From: Fomitopsis serialis
Lineage: Eukaryota > Basidiomycota > Agaricomycetes > Polyporales > Fomitopsidaceae
Direction of reading: 5' to 3'
NCBI RefSeq assembly: GCF_022376445.1
Contig: NW_025955096.1
Location: 50,270 to 114,269 of the forward strand
Length of the DNA stretch: 64,000 nt
Under the pieces are notes generated by a model, which saw nothing but the letters and a program-made list of their open reading frames with translations, searched no databases and was not told where the DNA came from. Below are positions 45,157 to 58,926 of this stretch, piece by piece. Positions within the stretch are counted from its first letter, which is position 1, and each line of letters starts with the position of its first letter. The translations under genes were made by a program, and so were the position numbers.

Positions 45157-47888
45157 GAGGGCAAGGATGGGAGGGAGCTGGGATGCGCGCGAAGACTGGA
45201 AGAGAGGCGGAGCGAATCGCGATAGACGCGAGGACGGGAAGGGAGGATCTCCGGGCGAGCATTAAATAAAGGCGTGATCTGATCCAGCCCACTCGCGCGG
45301 GTGCCACTCGCCACTTCGCCAGAAGCAACGCGCACAGAAGATGCACCCAAGATCCCATCTCCTCCAGATCGGGGGGCGTTTCATCTCGCCCGCCCTTGGG
45401 CCCATCCCAGCCCACCGGCCCCCCGCCAGCCACCCCGAGCCACACACGCGACGGGCCTGCCAGCGGTCCCAGCAACGCGTGCACACCGCCCATACCCCGC
45501 CCATTCGCCCCATAGCGCTCATGCTCTGTCCACGTAGACACAGGCTGCCCTCCCAGTGCACGGGGAGCGGCGCACGGTGACGGAGGAGGCCATTTAGTCT
45601 ATTGCACCCGCAGATCGTGCGTGTGTATCTCACTAGCGCGCGCGGAGTTCGCCGCGCAGCCGAGCCGTCATTATTACATTGTTCCCACGCCTGCATTTAT
45701 TGCGACCAACCGACACGCCCGCGGCCGCCCCCCATTGGTCCGCGCCCGGTCCGGCCCGCCCGGCGCCTGCACTGCTGGTTCGGTGTCCGAGGCCGGCAAC
45801 CTCCTCCTGCAGCCACCTGCGTGTGCAGCCTTCGCGGGCCACCCGCGCGAGGGAATGCCCACCCACGCCGTCCAATGCACGACGCTTCGGCTTCTTCGCA
45901 CCTCCTCTCCCCGAATCAGGACGCCACACCGCGGGCTCTCCCACTCATCGACGCGGGCATCATATCGAAATTCGTCCTCCCCAGCCCTGTTCCAGAGCTC
46001 GCGACCTGCACCGTGACAGCCACTTCGCCAGCCAGAACGCGCCCCATGTCGTAACAGGCGATGCACGCGGCTTTCGTACGCACCCGTTGCAGTGCTCCCA
46101 ATTTGTGTCCTTGTTCTTCTCGCAGACAATACAGCTGTAGCGCATTGTACCACTCCGACGACGTATGAACCCACAAAAACACATGGATCGTCGCTTCTAG
46201 CAACACCGCCATCGCTCGCCCTGTGTCAACGTCCCACAGAACAACAACAATGACAACGACAACCAAAAAAACAGCTACCGTTAACGCTGCACAGCACCGT
46301 CGCCCGGGTCAGTCAGCACGACAAATCCTGCTCACCACGCCCGCCCGCCATGCCCATAGCCGTAGGCAGTCGCCGCTCTACTCTACGTACGCGCACCGAG
46401 CCATCCAGGCTGCGCCCCGCACGAGCCAATCAGCACCGGCAGCCGCTCTCCGGCGATATAATCTCGACGATGCATCCATAAAAGGCAGCTCCGCGCATCT
46501 CGGTTCGCCACCTCCGATTTAGCACATCTCGCCCACCATCTGGGCGTCCCGCGAGCGCGCCTGTGCTTTCCCACCCGAAATTGAATCGCCTCCGCCAATC
46601 GCAGCCCGCCCCGGCCATCCCGGCCCCGCCGCCCGCCTCGTTCGGCGGCCAGAGCAGCCACAAATTGGTGGCCCGGTACTATGTGGTATCACGCGTAGGC
46701 TCCTCCGCTCATGACGAGCTGATAGATTGCGGGGGCGTTCCCCTGTAGTAGTAGCGTCGCGTCGCTAATGCCTGCGCACGACGTCGTGGGCGCGGGTCTT
46801 GCCGGATTGGACGGACGGCCGCGGGAGGCGCAGGAGCGGTGCGGCGGGCTGGTGGGGGACGCGACCGCGGCGGGCAGGTCTGACGCCTCGGACGACCCGG
46901 CGGCCGTGCCGACCGCGAGCAGCTGGCGATCCCGACGCAACCGCGATCTTGGCGACGCCGGCGCGCGGAGGGCGATCTCGCCCGCGCATGCGCGTTGACG
47001 TACCGCAGACGATGCTGTCGCGGTCGAGTACGTACGCCGCAGCCGCTGCCAACTCGAGTCTGAGCGTGATGGGATCCGGACGCGCCCAGGCGCCCGCGCA
47101 GGGCGACGTCGGCATGGACGAAATGGGGAAGGGCAGCGCCTATCGTGGGCGGCTAGCTCGACGTCGCTTCGCGTTCGCGCGCCGTTGGTTCGAGATCCCA
47201 GCGGCGGGAGCCTCTGATGCTGCTGGGCACGAGCGAATCAGCGGGGGCTGTTATGGTTTTCGCGGTGCGCCAGCTCTCCTATGCTCTCAGCCAATGATGG
47301 CCTTAGGCTGTCCTGCAGGGCACGCCAACTCCACGCGAGGCGCATACGCAACAGGAGCGAACTTATCCGTGCTGATAGCACTCGGTGTCACCGAGCAGGG
47401 ACGCGTGATGCGGTTGGCCAGTGATTCCGTCCACTGCTCGCCACATCTGGCCCATCTGGTGCGTGCCGTCTGCCAGCCCATTGTCAAAGGCTAAACTGGC
47501 ATCTGACTGACGTCGCTCCTGGTCTTGCGCACGACAGCACATACAGCCCGAGGCCCCGCCCTTCGCCAACAAACAGATCCTTCATCCCATTCGCAAATTC
47601 AGGTCGCCCGCGCGCGCATTGAGCACGGAATCCCACATAAGGCCCGCGCAACTGGCTCCGACGTGTTCTCGTCTTTGATTAATTGCAGGACGCGTCGACG
47701 GTTTCTGACCAGCGAAACAGGGCATGCCGGCCCTTCTCGCCCTGCTACACATCACCTATGACACTGCTGCGCCATCCGACGAATTCGTGGTGGATGCAGA
47801 TAGGGCGCGTCCTGCCTGGAAAGACCGTTTCAGACCCACGCTACCGTTCTTAGCAGGGACGCGCCCTCCTTGGGCTCTCTGGCCGCCC

Positions 47889-48116
47889 ATTGGTCCTCCC
47901 TTGACAGCCAATCACCAGGCCTATTCCCGGGAACCAATCCGCTACTGATGACGCAACCGCCCGTCCGCTCTAAATGAAATTCAGGACGGCGAGCACGCGG
48001 GCGCACCCAGCCAATCCGGACGGACACAGCGCAGACGCTCGGTGCCGCGCTGATCGATGGGCCCGGGCAGACGGAGCAGCGATTGGGTTGGCCGTCGCGG
48101 GACGTGCTGTCATTGG
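47889..48116. promoter_or_regulatory. Cluster of six CCAAT/ATTGG boxes
   Basis: CCAAT or its complement occurs at 47889, 47908, 47934, 48011, 48082 and 48112, six times in 228 bp where chance predicts less than one. A TGATGACGCAA word (CRE/AP-1-like) lies at about 47946. Further CCAAT boxes occur at 45732, 46426, 46595 and 47291. CCAAT is the target of the Hap2/3/5 complex. The cluster is about 3 kb upstream of the TEA gene, and no nearer gene is visible. Confidence 0.5.
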
Positions 48117-51100
48117 GCGCTGCCCGAAAGGGCAATGCGCCTCCCATCTCTGGCTCGGATGCTGTCTGCGCCACAAGCGCGATCGACGAGTGCGAAGGCC
48201 GAATCTAGCCCGAAGCCACATCACCCGCCGCCGCAATCGTCGCGCCGACGTCTGTGCCAGCCCACGAGGAGGGCCGACGGGGGCAACGCGAGAGCCGCGT
48301 GGCTCGCTGCCAGTGACGGCGCGCGGGAGCGGCGGGAGACGCCGGGGCTTCGATGCGAGCTGTCTCTGCGTCAGAACTGGCCAAGGCTGGGGTGCCGCGG
48401 CGAGTCAATCGCGGCGCAGGCGGGGAACGCGAACGCGAACAAGGTGCGGGAGAAGGCCCAGACGCGCGGATTCCGCCTCGAAGACGAAGCCGCGTCGACG
48501 TCGACGTCAACCCGAAGCCCAGAGGCTGGGACTACTCTGACGGGTGATGCGGATGCGGAGCCATCAGACCTCCCACCGGCCGTCGCCGCCCACGCTCGCC
48601 GGGTATCCGCCACAAAGCCCGGTCACGCGAGATCGAGAGCCAGAGGCATTGAAGCCCATATCCGGAGACGGGATCCTCGCTGTCGCTGCCCGTTATGGCC
48701 CGGCGCTCGCCGTGGACGCGCCCGACCTGCGAGCCTCGTGTATATGGATCACCCGCGGGCGGACGAACTGAGCAACTTGAGCGTGAACGGCGGCCGCCCC
48801 TCGGGTTACGGCCACTGACCCCGCGCGCATCTTGGCTTCGATCTCGGGCTTGGCCAGGCGGTGGCAGCGACGACACGGCGCGGACCGGTGTCGGCACTCT
48901 GTCTACGGCTGCATGCCGCAGAAACTCGCGGGATCTATCGGGATGCTGGAGTACGGTCTGCGTCTATCGAGGAAGCGCTGCGTCGGCACCGCGGCTCGCG
49001 AGCGCTCGCTCGAATGTTCACAAACGGTTCTATTTTTGTTTCGCCGTTTGTCCAGGATGTGCCCATCGACGAACAGCTGCATGAGAAGCAGTCGGACAGG
49101 AGGAGCCTCCGCGACGTAGCAGGAATGGAGCTCACCTCACATCTTCGAGGGTGGCAGTGATAATCTAGTGGCGCGCGGACTCGGAGTAGGTAGTACTGGC
49201 GAGGGAGCAAGCACAATGCGCACGACACAGCCACCGCCCGGGCTCCCAAAGCACTGCGTAGCGACCGTCGTTCGCTGGGTTTGTGCACGGCGCGCTGGCC
49301 GGAAAGGGAAGTCCACGCTCGGGCCGCGAGCTTGGGAGCACAGGTTGGGAGCGGCGCGCGGAGGCGCGGTGGCTGTGCACGCAAGGTCGGGGCCGCTACT
49401 CACCGCCACGGCTCGCGGAGTGGACGGACCTGCGTCGGTGCATCGCCTCTCGTGCTATAGACCCCTCTGACGCGTGGACAGCGGCCGCCTGCAGGACACT
49501 GCGTGCTGGCGTTGCTCTCGAGTTGTCGGACGGGAGGAGCGGCCGTGGCGTGCCAATGTACGTGCGCATCGCCCTCCGCATGACGATGACGGGCTCGTGC
49601 ACTGGCATCTTGCCAGTGCGTCGCCGTGCTTCGCGGAAAAATCTTATGGGGCCTGAACATGGATGCGGACGCCACATCCTGAGTGCAGTTGGCAGATACG
49701 CTCGGGGAGGACGGACGGCCGTGACGTAGGTCCAAGTTCGCTCGCGGACACCCGTGCTCAACGTACTGCCACCTCCACCTCTATCTCTGCAGGCACATTG
49801 GTTAGACGAGGCTCGACCCAGCCGCGATGACGCGAGCTCCGAGGGGACCCCTCCAAAACTGCGTGCCGTCCTTCAAGTCCGTCCGAGAAGGCCTCTCTCT
49901 GCATGCACGCTTGCACAGCTCGGTATGTCATCGCTGCTCAGGCTCGCCCGCCGGCCCGATTCCGCGGGCGACGCACCAGACACCTCACACAGACACAAGA
50001 TGATACTCCGCGGCACCCGCACGCCCAGAAAATGTCGCGGGCTCCTGCACGACTGAATAGGCCGGCGCTGGGCACTGATCCCCAGCGCGCGATAGTCGCC
50101 GCCTGTCTGTCTGCCGCATCTCCGGACCCGGATCCCCTGGAGTGCATGGGACAGGGACAGCACCGCGGCAGGCTGATCCCCGGCGAGGCTACCAACTCGC
50201 CGTGCGCCCGGGGTGCTCCGTCCCCGTCTGACGAACAACCGAACAGGCGAGGGGGAATGCAGAGGGCTGCGGGTGGCAGACTGGCACGGGCATGCGTTGG
50301 GAGATGCCGTGAGGGTACAGGCTCCGCCGCTATACTGCTTCAAGTGCCTGCAGCCCCCGCGGACTCGCGCTGTCTCGTTGGGTCCGCCCCGGATCCCAGA
50401 ACGAGGCTAACGCGGATGGATCCGCTGACAGGGACCCCGTTGCGGGCTGTCGACTTGGAGGTGCCGTTGGTTCCGTAACGACGCCGCTGGCGCTGACACA
50501 CTTGGCACGATGTTACGGGGACAGGTGGCTCGGCTCAGACTTGACTTGGGATGGGTGGCAGGTCGGCCGAGACGCGGAGGCTATCTCCCCTGGCCCATCT
50601 GCCAACTTGGACGACGGCCGTGCGCGCGGGAGACACGCTGTGTCGCGCCACTCGCGGTCAGACCACACGCACGTCTGTGCATCGACGACTCGGGAGATCT
50701 GGGCCGTCCGAGCTGAGGACGTGCCCTCAGCACGGATCTGTACGATGCCGGTGCGTGCGCTGCTGTGTTCTGGACGCGGGGAGTCTGTCGATGAAGTACC
50801 AGTGCCGGTGGGCGCACCCGTATGCCATCGCACCTCTGTCTGCTCACTCTGAACGCGGACGTGGACGAGGGAGTGTACAAGCTTCACGGATGTGTGGAGC
50901 CGTGGCAGCAGCCCTGCAGATGGCCATGACCGCAGTCTGTCCAGTCTCGCGCGCTCGGGACAGACGTAGTAGTGCATGCATGGCTCATTCGGCACCAGCT
51001 GTCAGGCTGTCGCTTGAGTGCACCAACGGCTCGGCGCTCCAGGAATAATACTGTATCACTCTCAGGTTGTCTGTCGCGCAGAGCAGGAACATATCGTTTC

Positions 51101-51465
51101 CGCGAGGGCATCGCCGACACGTTTGCGCACGGACTCGTTGAACGGCAGTTTCGAGACACCAGCGATTTCGTTCATTCGTTCCTAGGTACGACATCAAAGT
51201 ATGCTAGTACTAGTACGTCCCCTTCCAGCGCGCCGAAACCAAACCGTACCAACCGCTCCCCTGCCCATTCAAGTCCACCCCTCCTACTACTACTTAGCTC
51301 GCTGCGTCGAACCCTCACCCCCCTCACCCTCGCCCGGCCCGCCGCGCTCCTGAGTCCGAGTCCATCCCGCCCGGACCCCCCACCGACTGCCAGCAGTCAC
51401 GCAGATCGTCAAACTCGAAGTTCTCAGATCAGCCTACCTATCGCACGGACGCGGATACACAAATA

Positions 51466-51493
51466 GACAGAGACACAGACACACAGACACAGA
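51466..51493 (+). repeat. CAGA/CACA-type simple repeat
   Basis: Alternating AGACAGAGACACAGACAC words over about 28 bp. Confidence 0.55.
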
Positions 51494-54400
51494 AGGGGTG
51501 CGTTCTCCGAACGCATCGGCCAGGCGGTGGCTGCGGCGCGGATCAGCAGCGCCCGCTGCCACCCCTCAACGTTTAGCTTCAGCCATATTTGCGGCTTCAG
51601 AGCGTCCTCCCTCGGCCGCGATTGAGACGACGCGCGGTTTCCACTGGGGACCGGGCTGCGCGCGTGTTTCCAGGTAGAAGTCCGGACGGCGAGGTCCAGA
51701 ATCCGAAATGGGCGAGACGAGACGGTGTAGCGGGAGAACCTGGAGGGGGAGGAGCGCTTGCGGGCTGGGGATTTGCGATGCGGGATCTCTGTGCGGGCGG
51801 GCTGTCAGAGATTGGTTATCGAGTAATGCTGATGCTGACGGTAGGTTGGGAGGTAGGACTTAGGATGCGTGTGTTCAGCGCGACTTGACTTGTGTGGGGG
51901 CCTGCCGTCGCACCGCCCTGCGCGCCACGGGCCAGTCCGGCGGTGCCGATCCTCCACAGACGAGACGGCTCCCCTGGCAGGGATCTGGAACGAACCGCTC
52001 TTCGCCGCGGCGCGCGCAGACTGCAGCTCGGACGGCGCACCCGTTCTGCGTCCGTGCAATCTATCACTGGCTGACGAGCACCGTCGTCAGGAGCACTGCG
52101 AGAAGAGCCCGGGCTGGAGCGAGACACAGCGCCCACCACCTGCTCGTCGGCGCGGCTTCTCACGGGGGATGAACGGGTGTTCTTGGGCGCTGTGGATCGT
52201 GAGGAGGCTGCGAGTGAAGGTTCGAGTGGTTTGCTGATGCTGGGATCGGTACCAGTAGAGACGTAGCAGCGAGTTTTTTTCGTGGCCGCTTCTAGGCTGC
52301 GATCTATAGCGAGAGTGTCCGTCGACTGGATACATAGCCCAGCGGGGCCACACATACATGCGAACGCCTTGCGGTCCAGTGTACTCGTACCCGGCGGGCC
52401 AAGCAAGTGAGGATCGATGTGACGGAGTGGCTGCCGCAGCACCGATCGAGATCTGTGAGGCGCGCCACCGCCACCAGCGCACCGCGCCCGCCGCCACCGG
52501 TCTCCAAAGCGGCACAACGGTTCTCGCTACCGCGTCCGCCGCCATGTGGGTCCGCGCTCCAAGCGTTGCAGAGTGCATCCACGCCTCCACATGCCGCCAT
52601 CAGCCAGCCTAGTGCTAGCCTAGTCTTATTGGCCCCGCGCAAATGGACGGTGCCCGCTGTGTCGGGTCGAGGGCCGGTCGCCGCGCTGGAGACGCAAGAA
52701 CGAAGCATCAGAGCGTTCGGCGGTGGATTTCCTGTGGAGGGACGTGCATACGGCGTGGAGACGCGTAATAACGGGATCCGTCCAGGGGATCTCGGAGCTG
52801 CAGGGCGCTTCTTTGACGCTCAGAGGCTCGGGCGGTCGAGCGATCAGGCAGTTGTCTGTGCGCGGGCTGTTCCGGGAGCCTTCCATGCACGGTGCCAGAC
52901 ACGGAAAACAGATGGGGACGCCCATCGCCCATCCCAATCGGCATCGGGCACCCGCGTATCGAGCCCAGCGGGCCAGCCTGATCCATCGTCCGCGCTCTGG
53001 GCCCCGGCCACCCGTCCTCTCTTCTCCCTCCCATCACTCACTGCAACTGCACCCAGCCCGAACCTTCGGTCGCTCCATCAATCTCTCCGCCTGCCTGAAC
53101 CGGCCTCGTCGAACTGATGCGCTGATGGAGTCTGTGCAGCGCGCGATTGTCCGCCTTCGGTGATGGCCACCGCGAGGGTTCCATCGTCACCTCTCGGTCA
53201 ACGCGCTTGCCGTGTACCGGGACACCGATTGGAACGGCATGCAGATCGTAGGCCAGCGAAACCCGCGTACACCCATCGCGCACGCCAGTCTCCAAGCTCC
53301 AAGTTCCAAGGCCCGGCCAAACAGTTCACTGCGACCTCCTACCTCGGCCGCGCCAAGTACTGCACCCGCTCTGCGATACGGGTCTACGCACGCCTGCGGT
53401 GCATCGGATGCCAGGGAGCGCGCAGGTATGTCGTATGATGTCGCCGCGTCGACAGCAGTGCATCTCAGCCGACCTCTATTCGCTCTCCCCGCGATCCATT
53501 CTAGTTGCCTACCCAGCACGGGCCATCGCGCCCAGGCTCCACAGCAGCCGCCGCGCATCGTCCGTGACCAGATCAGCCAGAGCCCCTCGTGGTTACGACA
53601 CGGCTTGCGCTACAGGATGCGCTTCGAGTCCGCGCAGGCTCACCGCCGGGCACCCTGGGTTCTGGGCTGATGCAGGTGGGTCATGGCACCCTGCGCTGGA
53701 CACTGTTCGGGTCCCGCGGCGGGCGTAGCTGCGCACACTTCGAACTGGCTCCGGACGGCGCGTTTCATGTGCGTGGTCCCGTCCTGCGGTGTCGTCCCCC
53801 ACGGCACTGCGACGTCGGGGTGACTGAACCATATGCAGTGAGTCGCCGCCGCCCACGTACGGATGGCGCGTGAATCCCGAGGCCGCAGACGCTCAATTAC
53901 AGTGGACACCGCATGACTCGAGATTTGGGCGACTCGACGCCGAGGACGCTGCGAGCCAGAGGCGCGAGGCGCGAGCTTACGGGGCGTGTGGGCGGCCGTG
54001 GAGGGCTCGGACGCACACCCGCGCGCGCGCTGGGTGGCCGGACGCGCGACGAGACGGGCGCAGGGTCGAGGACGCCGCGGGCCTCGTTGGCCTGCCGCAC
54101 GCAGACGCGGAACACCCATTCGATTTCCAGGACACGTCTCCGCGCGCACCCAGCAACGCATGCCCGCACACACGGGCCCAGCGCACCAATCCACCCGGAC
54201 GCGCCCGTCTCCTGCCGACGCCGATTCCGCGGCTGCATCCCCCGAGACCCCACCGGCACTGGCCTGTCCTCCCATCTGTCTGCGCGCGCCCCGGCCCCAG
54301 CAGCCCCTGGCCCATCCGCGCTGGGTCGCAGGCCCGCACGCGGCAGCACTGCGTGCGCCCCTCCTCTCGCAAGGACGCCGGCGACGGGAAGCCAGCCCTC

Positions 54401-57400
54401 GCGTCCGAGTCTGGGCGTACGCACGCACTCGAGAAACCCGCCTGGACCCCGGCCGGCTCGCAGCGCGATTTCGAAGGGCCCCGTCGATTGAACGGGTGGC
54501 CGAACACGGACCCTGCGTTCGATCAGACTCTGCCAGTGCGTCCACGCTTGCCGTCGCGAGATGCGCGGTGCGGGCCTCCGCACGTTTGCCCGGGGCCGGG
54601 GCGCCCGTGCGTCGGTACGCTGGCTGCTCACCATCGACCATGTATTGAACTTCCGGGCGTGGACTGCCCAGGGCACTGACTACTGAGTCGCCGGCTCCCT
54701 TGCGCTGATGCGCGTCGGGCCGGCGAGTCGCGCGGCAGGGCGCGGACTCGGCCTTCCAGAACTGAGAAGGTGGCCCCGCTACGGACTTGGTTCGTTGGGG
54801 CCTGTTGTACGATATGTCTGAGCCGCTGGAGCCTGGCGGCGGGCGGACGCCCTGGGTTTGAAGCTCGAGCGGGCTCCCGCGGTTGGGAGCCTTCGAGCTT
54901 GTGGTTCAGGTTGTGACTTGGATGTGGACGCGAATTCGGACACAGCTCGATACTGCCCTGAAACTTCTTCGGAGCCCATCAGGGGCGTTCTAGGCATAGT
55001 GAGTCGCGCTCTGTTCTTACTACTGCTGCTATCTGAGAAAGTATATCGCCCAGGTGCCGGACGTGCAGCCTTGGAGCCACTGTCCTGTCCGAGTATTTGT
55101 TCCGCAGAGGGTCGTACATCTCGTCGTTATGCTTGCTGCGTTTTTCTGGCGAATCTGGGCAGAATGTCTCGATGCGTCGCGGGCCTGCGCGAAGTACGTC
55201 GCTGCAGATGCTGTGTCTACGTGCGGTCTCGTTGACGGCCCGGTGTGCTGGGCGGTCTCCCGCATAAGTCTTGTACAATTCAGGTCTAAGGCATGCCCCC
55301 CCTTTCGCAAACACTTCTGCGCGCCTCCAGCCCGTGCAGACTATTTGGCGAGCGTTCTGATGAGGCTCGCTACGCACGCCTTCCGCGAAGAACCGTTGCC
55401 GTTACTCACCACTGGCAAGATCAGCTGTGCAGGATCATTACGTATCTCGTACGTCGCCCTCACGAGTACCTCCGCGTTTCTGATGGGCCGTTCCCTTCGC
55501 TAGTGTCCTTCCTTGTCTTGTCTCCGAGTCGGTGGAATGTCGCGAGTCCGAGACGATCCCCGTCGGGCTGCGATTCTTCGCTCAGATGTGGCCTCGTTCC
55601 TCCGGCCGCCTTCCCGGGCTTCGTCAATTAAGACGCTATCATCGATTGCCTCTGGACGTTCTATGCCGACTGGAGGCGGATGGTGGCCCATCACGCGAGC
55701 TACTTCAGCCTATCCGGACGTGTGCATCATCTCGAGGACGTCCAGATCTGTTCCCGCGTGTTCGGCGACTCGGACGTCGCCCATGGAGAAGCGTGCGACT
55801 CTCAGGCATTCCCATCCTGTTGGGACACTGCTCTCGACTTTGACGAAGACCGCAGTGTCTGCATGGCGCTCGAGTCGACGTGGTGGCTTGCATGATGCGT
55901 CATGGGGCTCGCTGATCTGAACGGAGGGCCACTAGTGCACGGCCTTCGACGCAGCATCTCTGCATCTCGTCATCCGGATGGCCACCGGGCTAGTGGCGCA
56001 CCACCCTATTCTAATCTCACAGGCATCTGTGTTTCCCACCAATATATGTAGACATTACCGAGAAGTGCAGCTTGGGGGCGTGGATTCCGGGCTAAGGAGA
56101 AGCGTGATGCGCCTTCTAGCCTCTTCTACGTAGCGGACGGCGAGTCCCTCGATCGGACAGATGCGTCCAGCCGGCGCAGTGGTGCGTCGTCCATGAGCTT
56201 TACTGACAGCAAGAATGATCCTAACCTGTTCTGGAACGCGCAGGTCGAAGGAGAGACGTTGACGAAACCTGCACTAGATTGAATCGTCAGGATCTCTTCA
56301 GCATGTCCACTCCGCCCTGAGGAAGACGCGATGGGCGAAGGGGCCCCGGCAGGCCACTCCGTGACAGCACGGAAATTCCACTGTTTCTTGCGCTGTACAT
56401 CCCCGACTTCGACACGTCAACGTTTGTCGCCCGCCACATCCGGATTACCACCCGCTTATGCCAGCGGCATGACACAGAACCCTCTGTCGTTATTCTGATA
56501 TTCACGCCCGGATAGGCGCACGACCCGTCTTGTCGTGGCATGCAATCGGCCAGCCAGCCGCGGCGCACGTCCCATCAAGAAGCGAGAACGCGGGAAGACG
56601 GATCTAGAAGCAGACGGGCGCGCTTCCTCCCTAATCTTAACCCCCCATCCGCTCGCTGAACTTGAACTGCGATCCAATCTCGAGAAGCACGATGCGCGAT
56701 TCGACTGCGATGGTGCGTGGCGCGTACGCGCCCGCCCTTAGGAGGCGACTCGGGAGGGGATGGGAGCGGCCCAGTAGGGTATTCCCCGGAGATTCACCTC
56801 GACTCGGAGGCTTTCCCATCTCGGACGCGCGAGGTTCTCTAGGCTGAGCTGCTGCGCCCATGTTCAGAAAACGAAGAGAGGAAGCCGAAGGCTGGTGCTT
56901 CGAGACTTCGAACTACTTTGCCAGGCGAACCTCACGCTTCACCTCGCGCGGTGAGGTGATCCATCCGCACTCCTGGCACGCCCCGTCTTCCACTGCCATT
57001 TACCCTAGCTCTTCTCACTCGAAAAGACATCCGAGAACTCTCATCTGAACCTGAACTCAAATCCGCGCACGCAAACCTACTTCCGCAGGTCACGTCCAGT
57101 CTCCCGTCCCTCCGATAGGCTCCGAATTGACATATTCTGCCGGCGCGGGAGCCCTCAGGCTCCCCGTGCCGTCGTTGCACTGGACGTCCGCGGCCTTGGG
57201 CCCACGCCCACGTCAATATACACGTAGGTTATGTTCGCGGGTTTCTAGAGTGGTGTTCGATGACGCGGCATAGGCAATGTATCACAGGAACCTCCACGAA
57301 TCCACTTCGCTCGTGTTCCGGCTCTGTTGGGTGCCGGGACGTGCGTGCGTCCGAGGGAAGGATGGTTTCGTCGCCTGCGTGCCCAGGCGCTGCGTTCGTG

Positions 57401-58318
57401 GGTCGGGCTCTTTGGGTGACGGACGGCCTTCGCATTGGCCGGCTGGTCCACGTTGGGACGACCGATTGAGGTTTGGCTGTCTTGACGGATTCCGTGAGGA
57501 TGTCTCAACTGATGTGGTATCCTTATTGACTTAGGGCCGTGGGTCGTGCTACATTGCAGGTGTTATCCTCGACAATACCAACCACCCTATTCAGTTCTGA
57601 GTACCACCTCGCGCTTCTAATGCGGACGTATATCGCCTCCTCCGAGCCAAGGATGTCGTTATCAGATAAACCCTCGGGCTCGCAGCCATTTCACACACGT
57701 CCTCCGTCTATCTACAGGTTGCCTCGCTGACGTGGGCCCAGGCCTCACGCCGACTAGCTACGGACCACGGAACGCACCCCGCACGTCTCACTGCATGCCC
57801 GCAGATTGCGTGCACGAGGCCTGCAGTCTGAGGGGCGGCACGTCCAGAATCCAGATGCGCGATTCGGACGATCGCGCGAGATGCAGGATCCATGGGAGCC
57901 TATATGTACTTGTATGTCAGGCTCGTCTCACCCGCGGGGAGGCGCGGACCATGGGCCGCACGCATGCCTGGCCTGTTTGAGTTCCTCCGAGGACGACGCG
58001 CGGGGCATGGCTGCGCTCAAGACGTGACTTGCTGACTGCACCGACTGTGCATTGCACGCGCGTGCGCTATTTAGGTCGCTGACGTCCTTCTGCGTATCTG
58101 GGATGGTAGAGAGGTCAGCATCTCGAGATGCGCAGCTTGCCGCACGGAAATAGATGCGCGGAATGCCTTGCGCTCAGGGCAGCAGACGGCGATTCACTGC
58201 TGAGTTACTGTGTGTAGAATGCGCCGTTGGGAGACTTGTCCGGAGTCTTCGGCGAGTTCCTTTCAACCAATAAGATGGGTAGCCAGGACCCACCCATGTT
58301 GAACTTCCGACTTTCCAG

Positions 58319-58797
58319 TGTTATCTTATCTTATCAGTTACGTACATATATGGACTTGTGTTCTGCGATGTAGTATTACATACATTCTTTTGATGGACTC
58401 TGTCTGGACTCATCTTGTGACTCGCTCCAGACCGATCTACACTGTTCCAGACTTATTCTGGATCATTCCACTCCCTTCCGGCATGTTCCATGACCTTCCA
58501 GTACATTCCTTGATCACATGGACGCTTATGCATATCCCTATCTCTGGAGTTAAGGCTTACTCATTTCCCTAAAACTCGGACTTAGTGATTACTGATCTGC
58601 TTACTGATGTAGCATGTGATCAGTCCCAGACATGTATATATACTAGGGTGATTCCCCCCTAATGGATAACGATCTCTCCTCTCTTCTGCCTGCCTAGCAT
58701 CAGAGTCTTCCCTCTGGGATAGGTCTATTCACTCCACTCTACTGTCCTTCACTTCCACTGGCCTAACAAGCCCTTCTAAACCTCTTTCACTTCAACA
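58319..58797 (+). repeat. 5' LTR of the copia element
   Basis: The 479-bp LTR is inferred from TGTTATCTTATC at the left end and TTCAACA at the right end (TGTT...AACA inverted ends), directly followed by a primer-binding site. A TATATATA box lies near 58635, well placed to drive the genomic RNA. TCCAG precedes it and would be the 5-bp target duplication if repeated on the far side. Confidence 0.7.
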
Positions 58798-58822
58798 GGT
58801 TATGAGCCCCGCGCTCTGATCG
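58798..58822 (+). other. Primer-binding site, complementary to the anticodon arm of initiator tRNA-Met
   Basis: GGTTATGAGCCCC follows the LTR directly. Its complement contains GGGGCTCATAACC, the anticodon stem-loop of an initiator tRNA-Met (anticodon CAT), and the rest (GCGCTCTGATCG) complements a plausible D-arm. There is no TGG complementary to a tRNA 3' CCA end. This matches half-tRNA priming as known for Drosophila copia. Confidence 0.7.
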
Positions 58823-58926
58823 TTTATATCACCTGTACCTTTTGCGCAACCAAAGCCCAACTCTTGAAAGAGTGAGTTGGCATATTTTGTCCTTATTTGG
58901 ACTACTGTTTAGCCGCTCTGTGACAA

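Larger units (their letters stand above)
45157..58313. other. 13-kb GC-rich region upstream of the TEA gene without a supported gene
   Basis: Frames of up to about 330 codons overlap on both strands (for example around 53.6-54.7 kb), but they are Arg/Ala/Pro-rich mirrors of each other with no motifs or introns. I see no rRNA, tRNA or transposon ends. The part from 45.7 to 48.1 kb is enriched in CCAAT boxes. The region may be a long regulatory domain, contain noncoding transcripts, or hold diverged repeats I cannot recognise by eye. Confidence 0.4.

Noticed and set aside
48057..48818. 253-codon frame with Ala/Thr-rich middle
   Set aside because: Composition is similar on the opposite strand, there is no motif, and it overlaps other long frames; it also contains part of the CCAAT cluster.
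53640..54679. Overlapping open frames of 333, 269, 259, 220, 192 and 176 codons
   Set aside because: Six frames open over the same kilobase is a composition effect; none has domain-like features or a plausible intron structure.
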